A DNA stretch of 46,778 bases from NCBI GenBank assembly GCA_900549055.1, contig URNB01000004.1, positions 1-46,778 on the forward strand. Reading direction: 5' to 3'. Below are positions 32,623 to 38,405 of the stretch, in pieces. This DNA comes from an uncultured Oscillospiraceae bacterium. GTDB lineage: Bacteria > Bacillota > Clostridia > Oscillospirales > Acutalibacteraceae. Position numbers and translations under genes: made by a program. Each line of letters begins with the position of its first letter. The first letter of the stretch is position 1. The notes beneath the pieces were generated by a model that was not told the DNA's origin, did not search any database, and saw nothing but the letters and a program-made list of their open reading frames with translations.

Positions 32623-32647
32623 GGGATAGTCAGGTCTAAAACGCCGA

Positions 32648-33937
32648 TTAAACCTCTTTATTAAGGTTTGTAACTCCGTCGATGATAATATCAAAATAAG
32701 GCGCGGAACGGAAGCTCTTTGCGTTGGACTCATCGAAGTAGCCGTCATGAATTACATTGGTATCGCCCTTGAAGTCGCCGTCGATATCAGCCATATACTG
32801 ATCGAGCTTCTTGCCGTCAACGGTGAACTTATCGGTAGCGAATACCTTAAGAGTTCCCGCCTTGAAGGCGTCGATAGCTTCTTTAAGCTTTGCTTCGGTG
32901 CCCTCTGCGGCAACGCCCTGATTGAGTCCGCTTATAACAACCGAGTTGGTAGCTATATCGCCGCACCAGTCGGAATCGATAGCCTGTCCCTTAACAGCGC
33001 ACTCAATGATATACCGGAAGTAGGGAGCCCAGTTAATGGCGGATGAAACTATAAAGGAGTTTTTGCCTGCAGAGTAGGTGCTGCCGTTGTAGGAAACATT
33101 CGGAACGCCCGCAAGCTCGCAAGCGGTGGGAGCGCCGAGGGAGTCGGCATGCTGGCTTATAAGCACGCACTTGTCTTTTTCGATAAGAGCGGTAGCAGCC
33201 TCCTGCTCCTTACCCTGATCGTACCAGGAGCCGGTGTAGCGAACCTTCATTGTAGCCGATTCGCAAACTGAGCGTGCGCCGAGGAAAAAGGAGGTCATGC
33301 CCGAGATAACCTCAGCATAGGTGTAAGCGCCTACATAGCCGATAACAGCCTCTTCAGCCTTAATCTTGCCGGCTTTGATCATTTCGTTCAGCTTCATTCC
33401 CGCAGCAATACCCGCAAGATATCTGCCCTCGTAAATGGAAGCAAAAGCATTGTGGAAGTTAGCGATGCCCGCAATTTTGCCGGATGTGCCGGTAGCGTGG
33501 CAGAACTGAACATTCGGGAATTCCTTGGCAGCCTGCTTCATGAAGGACTCATGACCGAAGGAATCTGCGAATATAACCTTGCAGCCCTTGTTCTTGGCAA
33601 GGTCAACAGCGGCGTCGTAGCATTTGCTGTCTTCGCCGATGCCGGTAACGATAACAACCTGCTCGTCCTTAAGACCCATACCCTTCTGAACAGACTTAAG
33701 AGCCTGGATGAAGTTGTTGTCATAGGTTGAGTTTTCGTCGTGAAGGCAAATCATACCGATCTTGAAATCATCCGGTACGGTAACATCGGATTTAATGTCA
33801 AGACGCGGAAGCACATCCTCTGTGACGCCCTTCTTGGCGGCACCTGCGTTTGAGCCCGAGCCCGTGTCCTTGCTGCCGCAGCCTGCAAAAGCAAAAAGCA
33901 TTGCGAGGCAGAGAAGCATAGCTGTAAGTTTCTTCAT
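32648..33937 (-). CDS. BMP-family nucleoside-binding lipoprotein
   Basis: 429 residues. Lipoprotein signal MKKLTAMLLCLAMLFAFAGC with the lipobox Cys at 20, then a Gly/Ser linker GSKDTGSGSNAG. The Bmp/Med domain covers about residues 55-420: FKIGMICLHDENSTYDNNF, IFADSFGHESFM, the ligand-pocket regions FHNAFASIYEGRYLAGIAAG, IGYVGAYTYAEVISG, and VLISQHADSLGAPTACE. Members bind purine nucleosides outside the membrane and hand them to the two permeases. Ribosome site GGAGGAAGAAG precedes the ATG. Second gene of the guanine-riboswitch operon, 62 nt after xpt. Confidence 0.93.
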   Translation of the reverse strand: MKKLTAMLLCLAMLFAFAGCGSKDTGSGSNAGAAKKGVTEDVLPRLDIKSDVTVPDDFKIGMICLHDENSTYDNNFIQALKSVQKGMGLKDEQVVIVTGIGEDSKCYDAAVDLAKNKGCKVIFADSFGHESFMKQAAKEFPNVQFCHATGTSGKIAGIANFHNAFASIYEGRYLAGIAAGMKLNEMIKAGKIKAEEAVIGYVGAYTYAEVISGMTSFFLGARSVCESATMKVRYTGSWYDQGKEQEAATALIEKDKCVLISQHADSLGAPTACELAGVPNVSYNGSTYSAGKNSFIVSSAINWAPYFRYIIECAVKGQAIDSDWCGDIATNSVVISGLNQGVAAEGTEAKLKEAIDAFKAGTLKVFATDKFTVDGKKLDQYMADIDGDFKGDTNVIHDGYFDESNAKSFRSAPYFDIIIDGVTNLNKEV

Positions 33938-33999
33938 AATTCTTCTTCCTCCGAGAAATTATTTATTTGATAAGCGGTAATACCGCGATTATCCCGAAT

Positions 34000-34572
34000 T
34001 TATCTGCGGAATGTGACTGAATCGTCGCTCATGCTGTCTATAATTGCGAGAGATTCGACCCTTATTCCGTCCGCACGGAGCGAATCTCCGCCCTTTTGGA
34101 AGCCCTTTTCAATGGCGCAGCAAGCTCCAACCACCTCGGCACCCGCCTGCTCGGCTATATCAATAAGTCCCAAAAGCGCCTTGCCGTTCGCAAGGAAATC
34201 GTCTACCAATAATATTTTATCGTCCGGCTTTATGTAATCCTTTTCAACAACCACGGTGTAATCCGTTCCGTGTGTATAGGAATGAACCACCGTGCTTAAT
34301 ACTTCACCCGAAACATTGCTTGATTTATGCTTCTTCGCAAATACGACCGGTACATGCATCGCAGCGCCCGCGCCTACCGCAATGGCTATTCCGGAGGTTT
34401 CTATGGTGAGAATTTTCGTTATTCCCTCGTCCTCAAACAGCCGCGCGGCCTCGCGCCCCATCTCCATTATAAAATCAACATCTATCTGATGATTTAAAAA
34501 AGAACCCACCTTCAAAATATTGCCGGGAAGTACCTTTCCCTCTTTTAGAATTTTTTCTTCTAAAGCTTTCAT
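34000..34572 (-). CDS. xpt: Xanthine phosphoribosyltransferase
   Basis: 190 residues, standard for Xpt. N-terminal MKALEEKILKEGKVLPGNILKV and FLNHQIDVDFI, hood-domain contacts in TIETSGIAIAVGAGAAMHVPVVFAKKHK, and the PRPP-binding motif ILLVDDFLANGKAL. It converts xanthine (and poorly guanine) plus PRPP to the nucleotide in the salvage pathway. AAGGAG lies 9 nt before the ATG. First gene after a guanine-class riboswitch and terminator, and clearly in one unit with the nucleoside importer, so uptake and salvage are controlled together. Confidence 0.95.
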   Translation of the reverse strand: MKALEEKILKEGKVLPGNILKVGSFLNHQIDVDFIMEMGREAARLFEDEGITKILTIETSGIAIAVGAGAAMHVPVVFAKKHKSSNVSGEVLSTVVHSYTHGTDYTVVVEKDYIKPDDKILLVDDFLANGKALLGLIDIAEQAGAEVVGACCAIEKGFQKGGDSLRADGIRVESLAIIDSMSDDSVTFRR

Positions 34573-34587
34573 CGGGCGAGCTCCTTA

Positions 34588-34621
34588 TATAAAAAATAAA
34601 AAACAGACCTATTAAAGTCTG
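34588..34621 (-). terminator. Riboswitch expression-platform terminator of the xpt operon
   Basis: On the minus strand, CAGAC / GTCTG with flanking pairs around a TTTAATAG loop (34604-34621), followed by a TTTTTTATTTTTT tract ending at 34588. Ligand binding to the upstream aptamer should favour this hairpin and shut off xpt and the importer. Confidence 0.85.
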
Positions 34622-34681
34622 CTTGCCAATAAAACATACAAAACGGTTTTAAGGACGGCATTAAAGCTAAAGCCGACCTTA

Positions 34682-34747
34682 CCAATAGTCGCAACTTACA
34701 AGGCGTGCGGTAGAAACATTTGGGCCGTTAATCCAAACCTATATTGG
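34682..34747 (-). promoter_or_regulatory. Purine riboswitch aptamer, guanine class
   Basis: Minus-strand sequence has P1 arms CCAATA…TATTGG, the core GTTTCTACC (J2/3), loop-loop halves around ATTAACGGCCC and CGCACGCCTTGTAAGTTGCG, and the 3' core GACTA. The C in GACTA is the position-74 discriminator that pairs with guanine, hypoxanthine or xanthine; adenine switches have U. It sits between a promoter (34816-34788) and a terminator before xpt, so it is a transcriptional OFF switch. Confidence 0.93.
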
Positions 34748-34787
34748 CAAATATCAATATTCTTTTGTTAAGCTTTTCATTACTGTA

Positions 34788-34816
34788 ATCGTAACACACG
34801 ATACGCCCAAAGTCAA
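34788..34816 (-). promoter_or_regulatory. Promoter of the xpt-nucleoside transporter operon
   Basis: Minus strand TTGACT (34816-34811), 17-nt spacer, TACGAT (34793-34788), about 40 nt upstream of the riboswitch aptamer. Confidence 0.7.
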
Positions 34817-34830
34817 CAAAAAACGCAAAT

Positions 34831-35137
34831 TTTTTAAAACTTTGTTCACATTTACAATTTAAATATTTCGGATACTGTTAAATTGTTCAGTCTGCAAGCA
34901 TTCCTCTTTCTACGGTTTTACCTCCGCTTCCCGTCTCTTATGTTCGTATTATGATTCTTTGTTAAAATACGGGAGCATATGCAATAGCATGGCTTTTTTA
35001 TGCCGTCCGCCCGCCCTGCCGGTAACTTTTTTTGAGAAACAGGCGCTAAAAACAGAAAATCGGTAATCAAAACGCTATTTTTGCCGCCCGGAACATAAAA
35101 AAATCAAAATATACACAGATTGTTCACAAAATATAGC
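34831..35137. other. Intergenic stretch without a recognisable gene
   Basis: AT-rich spacer between the divergent xpt promoter and the promoter at 35138. I find no frame with a ribosome site and no RNA gene. A small palindrome GCATATGC and a run GGCTTTTTTATGCC near 34977-35005 could be a weak terminator. Confidence 0.4.
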
Positions 35138-35166
35138 TTGACATTATTCGACAGCAAATATATAAT
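35138..35166 (+). promoter_or_regulatory. Perfect-consensus promoter pointing into the tRNA-Thr antisense strand
   Basis: TTGACA at 35138-35143, 17-nt spacer, TATAAT at 35161-35166. Transcription would meet a 10-bp hairpin (35191-35213) within about 20 nt, then run antisense through tRNA-Thr toward the XRE regulator gene at 35364, for which it may be the promoter. Confidence 0.75.
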
Positions 35167-35183
35167 AATAGCATAAATCACAC

Positions 35184-35213
35184 AAAAAAATCGCAGCAAT
35201 AATATTGCTGCGA
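35184..35213 (-). terminator. Terminator of tRNA-Thr
   Basis: Perfect 10-bp stem TCGCAGCAAT (35191-35200) / ATTGCTGCGA (35204-35213) with a 3-nt loop. On the minus strand it is followed by seven T, immediately downstream of the tRNA CCA end. Confidence 0.9.
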
Positions 35214-35216
35214 AAA

Positions 35217-35292
35217 TGGAGCTGAAGATGGGACTCGAACCCACGATCTGCTGATTACGAATCAGCTGCTCTGCCAACTGAGCCACTTCAGC
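35217..35292 (-). tRNA. tRNA-Thr (CGT)
   Basis: 76 nt with encoded CCA. Acceptor GCTGAAG/CTTCAGC, D stem GCTC/GAGC, anticodon stem GCTGA/TCAGC with loop TTCGTAA giving anticodon CGT (complement at 35257-35259), T arm GTGGG-TTCGAGT-CCCAT. Own promoter and terminator, monocistronic. Confidence 0.96.
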
Positions 35293-35309
35293 GTGCCTCA
35301 TACCAATTG

Positions 35310-35338
35310 ATTATACCAACTAATCTTGGCTAAGTCAA
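35310..35338 (-). promoter_or_regulatory. Promoter of tRNA-Thr
   Basis: Minus strand TTGACT (35338-35333), 17-nt spacer, TATAAT (35315-35310), 18 nt before the mature tRNA 5' end. Confidence 0.85.
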
Positions 35339-35363
35339 GTATAAAATGAAAGGAAATGAAAAA

Positions 35364-35780
35364 ATGGCTTACACGATCAATCAACGCGTAGCGATATACA
35401 GAAAAATGGCCAATCTCACACAGACCGAAGCGGCTGAGCGCCTCGGAATGAAATGCAGCACCTATTCGCAGATGGAGCGCAAGGGCAATATCAGTGTAGA
35501 TAAGCTTATGGCGATTGCCGAGGTATTCGGCGTTAATCCTGCGGTTTTGCTCCGCGATCCGATGGATCTGCAAGCCGAGACCGAATCGGCGGAAGCCGCG
35601 TACAAAGCGCCGACCGCAATGCACGAGCCTGTTTATATACCCACAGCGCGTCCTGCGTTTGTGACTACCAAGAACGAAGAAAATCTGCTGACCGTTCTTC
35701 GCAATCTTCCGAAAGCCGATGTCGAAGAGATACGCAGCTTTATCAACGAGAAATATCAGAATTCAAAGAGAAAGAAATAG
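35364..35780 (+). CDS. XRE-family helix-turn-helix regulator
   Basis: 138 residues from ATG 35364, supported by AAAGGAAA about 9 nt upstream; an ATG six codons earlier lacks spacing for a ribosome site. HTH_3 domain at residues about 6-60: RVAIYRKMANLTQTEAAERLGMKCSTYSQMERKGNISVDKLMAIAEVFGVNPAVLL. A flexible middle (ETESAEAAYKAPTAMHEPV) is followed by a helical C-terminus (NLLTVLRNLPKADVEEIRSFINEKY), possibly a dimerisation element. DNA-binding repressor or activator in the cytosol; target unknown. Followed by a strong terminator. Confidence 0.88.
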   Translation: MAYTINQRVAIYRKMANLTQTEAAERLGMKCSTYSQMERKGNISVDKLMAIAEVFGVNPAVLLRDPMDLQAETESAEAAYKAPTAMHEPVYIPTARPAFVTTKNEENLLTVLRNLPKADVEEIRSFINEKYQNSKRKK

Positions 35781-35843
35781 ATTCCGGCTCCGAATGCGAA
35801 CCTATTATTAATAATTAAAGGCGGTTTAATATCACCTGCGAAG

Positions 35844-35878
35844 CGGATTGCCCCCGAACGGCGGCAATCCGTTTTTTT
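35844..35878 (+). terminator. Terminator after the XRE regulator gene
   Basis: CGGATTGCC (35844-35852) / GGCAATCCG (35863-35871) perfect 9-bp stem with a 10-nt loop, followed by at least seven T. Confidence 0.9.
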
Positions 35879-35931
35879 TATTTTTAACATTCACTCAAAA
35901 CGCAAAGCAATCAGCGCTCTTTCAACTCACA

Positions 35932-36336
35932 CTAAACACACGGGAACGAAAAGCCGAAAGGCTTCAACAAATCGTATAATTGCGTTTTTTCGTCTTCGCC
36001 GAGTTTTATATATTCGTCCTTTTCCTTCCAATATACTATCGGGCAGGTATCCTTCGCAATGCAAAAGGTTTGCGAGTCGCCGAATTTAACCGATGCGTTT
36101 TCATCAAAGCCGCATGACGGATTATCGCGATACAGCCTTTTGCCGGCAAAAATGCCCCTTAATTCTTCCGTATCATCGGAGCTTAAGGTATATACCGAAT
36201 CGGCAAAGCGGACTTCCGCAGGCTCTTCGGAGCCGACTGCCAGCCTGCCACCGCGAAGAAGCATTAGCGATAAAAGCACTGCCGCGACCGCAATTATCGG
36301 CACCGCCGAAAGCAAAATTTTCTTTTTTGTTTTCAT
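35932..36336 (-). CDS. Small membrane-anchored protein of unknown function
   Basis: 134 residues: a basic start MKTKKKILL, one membrane helix (about 8-27, SAVPIIAVAAVLLSLMLL), then an extracytoplasmic acidic domain of about 105 residues with two Cys (NPSCGF and KDTCPIV) and a third near the C-terminus (FPCV). I do not recognise the family. The ATG is preceded by an AGAGG ribosome site. It lies 27 nt after another small membrane-anchored gene in the same direction, so the two probably form an operon; both may act at the cell envelope, which is inference. Confidence 0.65.
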   Translation of the reverse strand: MKTKKKILLSAVPIIAVAAVLLSLMLLRGGRLAVGSEEPAEVRFADSVYTLSSDDTEELRGIFAGKRLYRDNPSCGFDENASVKFGDSQTFCIAKDTCPIVYWKEKDEYIKLGEDEKTQLYDLLKPFGFSFPCV

Positions 36337-36363
36337 TTTCAGTACCTCTGTGATATTAAAAAA

Positions 36364-36765
36364 TCACTTTTTGAGCGTTTTCAATGCTATTTCCGCAATA
36401 TCGGAATCCCAAAATTCACTGTCGGAGGAAATATCCTTAATAATTATATCTCCGTTTTTCTTAATTGAGTAATTGCCGAACAATAGGTAATCTTCATATT
36501 CGGGAAGATAAACCGATACGGAATCGTCTCTTAAGTAAAATCTCAAATTCAAGACGGCATCATCAATATAAAATTCACCGGACAAATTGCCTTCCTCATC
36601 CGAAAAGACCCTTATATTCGGTTTCGCCGAGAGCCATTCCGCATTTAGCTCGGGAAAAGCCTGCGGCGAGGAAAAGCTTCGATTCAAGGTCAAAAACCAA
36701 TATGTAAATACAAGTGCGGCTGCAGCCGCCAAGACCGCAGCGATATAAACAATATGTACTTGCAC
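36364..36765 (-). CDS. Small membrane-anchored protein of unknown function
   Basis: About 133 residues from a GTG at 36765. One N-terminal membrane helix (HIVYIAAVLAAAAALVFTYWFL) is followed by an extracytoplasmic domain rich in beta-type residues (IRVFSDEEGNLSGEFYIDDAVLNLRFYLRDDSVSVYLPEYEDYLLFG). The start is uncertain: the frame is open to an ATG at 36819, but that would include part of a palindrome, and GAAGGTGAA lies just before the GTG. Family not recognised. Paired with the following small membrane protein gene. Confidence 0.6.
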   Translation of the reverse strand: MQVHIVYIAAVLAAAAALVFTYWFLTLNRSFSSPQAFPELNAEWLSAKPNIRVFSDEEGNLSGEFYIDDAVLNLRFYLRDDSVSVYLPEYEDYLLFGNYSIKKNGDIIIKDISSDSEFWDSDIAEIALKTLKK

Positions 36766-36799
36766 TTCACCTTCGGCATCCCCCCAAAAGTACGATAGG

Positions 36800-36832
36800 C
36801 AAATGTACCGCAGCCGCATTGCGGTACATTTG
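36800..36832. terminator. Bidirectional terminator-like palindrome
   Basis: 13-bp perfect arms CAAATGTACCGCA and TGCGGTACATTTG with a 7-nt loop. It lies upstream of the small membrane genes and downstream of the Rhs/immunity region, separating them. T-richness after the stem is poor on both sides. Confidence 0.5.
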
Positions 36833-36843
36833 TTTAGCTGAAA

Positions 36844-36969
36844 TTAATTCGCCTGTTCGTCTTCCTGACGAACGAATACCGATTCGTCATACTCACCGTC
36901 AAAAAGGTTATCCGTTTCGGTATCAATCTTTATTGTGAATTTGGTTTTTGAACACTTAACTGATATAAG
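36844..36969 (-). pseudogene. Acidic open-frame remnant overlapping the 3' end of the immunity-like gene
   Basis: In the frame shifted relative to the immunity-like gene, codons run open to a TAA at 36844 and encode an acidic tail: KFTIKIDTETDNLF, DGEYDESVFVR, QEDEQAN. It has no start codon with a ribosome site and is preceded by stops. It may be the original C-terminus of the immunity-like protein, cut off by a small indel, or the end of a displaced gene. Confidence 0.35.
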
Positions 36970-37316
36970 TTATCATCAACTTTTACGCTGTCGCACTTTA
37001 TTAATATTGTTCTGCGTATAACCTCAATAGAAACATTGAAATCAAGTGAATAGTGCGTCAACCATTTGGGAGCACTTTTTGAAAATTTCGCTTTTCTATC
37101 CTTGAATACAATAGAAGATAATTCTTTATAGTCATCCTGCTCAAAAGTATTTGTTATATTATTGAAGTAAACGAATGTCGATATATTTAAAAATGATACT
37201 TTATGTATCTCATCATCGCAGACGACCTCAAATTCAAAAACACCCTCAAATGGATTGTATGTCGAATTTTTTATAATGCAATCCCAAAACGGATTAAAAA
37301 GATTATCTATTTCCAT
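36930..37316 (-). CDS. Probable Rhs-associated immunity protein
   Basis: 128 residues, soluble, acidic, without signal peptide (MEIDNLFNPFWDCIIKNSTYNPFEGVFEFEV…). It begins 4 nt after the stop of the frame that carries the Rhs toxin tip, and is much more AT-rich than the rhs core. Both are the usual signs of a cargo toxin-immunity pair. The family is not one I recognise. If functional it would neutralise the cognate Rhs C-terminal toxin in the cytosol. The frame may be prematurely ended, since an acidic coding-like tail continues in another frame. Confidence 0.55.
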   Translation of the reverse strand: MEIDNLFNPFWDCIIKNSTYNPFEGVFEFEVVCDDEIHKVSFLNISTFVYFNNITNTFEQDDYKELSSIVFKDRKAKFSKSAPKWLTHYSLDFNVSIEVIRRTILIKCDSVKVDDNLYQLSVQKPNSQ

Positions 37317-37320
37317 TTCA

Positions 37321-37560
37321 TTACCTATATTTGAAAATCAAACTAATAACTTTAACTATATTCTGTAAAGTTATTGGGATATGTGTAAGGGCTCTATCAC
37401 TTGAAAATTTGCCTGCCAATGTAAGAGCGCCTTTATTTAAAATTGAAATTCTAAAATAATTTGTTCTTCCTCCACCCGAAGACATAATACGCAATGTAAT
37501 TTTACGCAGATTTAAAGTCCAACCATTTCCTGCCGCATAGCAATAGAGGCTCCTGTAATT
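37321..37560 (-). pseudogene. Frameshifted C-terminal tip of the Rhs toxin
   Basis: An 80-codon open frame, offset from the Rhs 3' fragment, ends 4 nt before the immunity-like gene. Its later part reads like a real protein end (GNGWTLNLRKITLRI, SSGGGRTNYFRISILNKGAL, LAGKFSSDRAL, THIPITLQNIVKVISLIFKYR) and is basic and amphipathic. The in-frame Rhs fragment stops after …MRQEMVGL at 37512, within this frame. A single small indel near 37512-37535 would join the two. I read this as a toxin domain whose last 65-70 residues were separated by a frameshift. Confidence 0.55.
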
Positions 37561-38183
37561 TTACTTATTACCCTCGCTATTGCAGAATTTAATTTTTGAG
37601 CAAAAATTCCGCCTCTTGCGTATAATGTAACCAAAGCCTTACCGGAATAATATCCAAGTAAAGATCCTAATGCAGTTACAACTGCCATACCGCCGGCAAT
37701 AAATAACGACCGTCCCCACCCACGCAAGTTGAGATAATTAGCGAAAATAGGCATTATTAAAGCGCCGATACCAAATCCAATTATTCCGCCAACAATCGCA
37801 CCTATAGAAACTTCTCCAGTTGGATCGATATAATTTACAGGATCATTTGCGCAATACGCGAACAGATTATAATTTGTTTTCTCGGCGCTTATTGTAACAT
37901 AACTCGGTTCATCCGCATTAATAAACCTGCAAATATCAGGGTTATAGTAGCGGCTCTGAAGATAGTAATATCCGGTTTCGCCGTCATAATAATACCCACG
38001 GTATCTTATCGGGTTTATCCGACCCACGGCAGCTGCCATAGAGCCGGTTACGGAAAGCAGCTTTCCCCACTCATTATAGGCATATTTTACCACAGAATTA
38101 CCGTTTTTGTCAACTATTTCTTCAACATCGCCCTGAATATTTTTTAAATAATGTCTACTGAATAATTGCATTAGCAAATGCAA
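37512..38183 (-). CDS. Rhs 3' fragment: core end and toxin-domain start, cut off by element insertion
   Basis: Coding similarity begins at LKNIQGDVEEIVDKNGNSVVKYAYNEWG (from about 38150) and includes the conserved Rhs core end: RYRGYYYDGETGYYYLQSRYYNPDICRFINADE and FAYCANDPVNYIDPTGE, the boundary motif before the variable toxin. The toxin part then has a glycine-rich hydrophobic stretch (IGAIVGGIIGFGIGALIMPIFA) and another (AGGMAVVTALGSLLGYYSG), suggesting a membrane-active or membrane-crossing region. The apparent start codon lies within the inserted mobile element, so this is not an independent gene but the continuation of the gene starting at 41736. Confidence 0.8.
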   Translation of the reverse strand: MHLLMQLFSRHYLKNIQGDVEEIVDKNGNSVVKYAYNEWGKLLSVTGSMAAAVGRINPIRYRGYYYDGETGYYYLQSRYYNPDICRFINADEPSYVTISAEKTNYNLFAYCANDPVNYIDPTGEVSIGAIVGGIIGFGIGALIMPIFANYLNLRGWGRSLFIAGGMAVVTALGSLLGYYSGKALVTLYARGGIFAQKLNSAIARVISKITGASIAMRQEMVGL

Positions 38184-38405
38184 TTATATAAAATCGAGTT
38201 AAAATCTCGATTTTATGGGTCAAAACCTTTGTTTTGACCGTCAGTATCCATTGATTGTCGCCTGATTTTAAAAAGAATCAAAATGTGATTCTTTTTAAAG
38301 TGCAAGGTTTTTTCGCAAAATTGCGCAAAAACCTTGCACCTGAACAATTCAAAAGTTTACACCAACATGCTCGGGTTAAGGTACTTTTGAATTGTTCAGC
38401 AGGCA
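38152..38405. mobile_element. 254-bp MITE-like element made of six consecutive hairpins, inserted in rhs
   Basis: Ends are imperfect 16-bp inverted repeats, TGTCTACTGAATAATT (38152) and TGCCTGCTGAACAATT (complement, 38405), with 3 mismatches. They are flanked by identical 8-bp direct repeats TTAAATAA at 38144-38151 and 38406-38413. Removing the element and one repeat restores the rhs reading frame exactly (EEYLYL-KNIQGDV). The interior holds stems at 38162-38187, 38188-38216, 38218-38239, 38267-38299 (14 bp), 38300-38339 (13 bp plus inner stem) and 38340-38399 (17 bp, 26-nt loop). No transposase is encoded, so it would be mobilised in trans. Confidence 0.9.

Noticed and set aside
35104..35301. 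65-codon minus-strand frame beginning MRHAEVAQLAEQ
   Set aside because: It is the translation of the tRNA-Thr gene and its flanks, a frequent false call over tRNAs.
37512..38183. Independent gene starting at the ATG 38183
   Set aside because: The start codon and first residues are within the inserted element; the rest continues the rhs frame, so it is a fragment and not a separate gene.
38152..38405. Group I/II intron or CRISPR array as explanation of the hairpin-rich insert
   Set aside because: The six stems differ from one another and are not regularly spaced repeats, no intron core motifs are visible, and terminal inverted repeats with an 8-bp duplication indicate DNA transposition.
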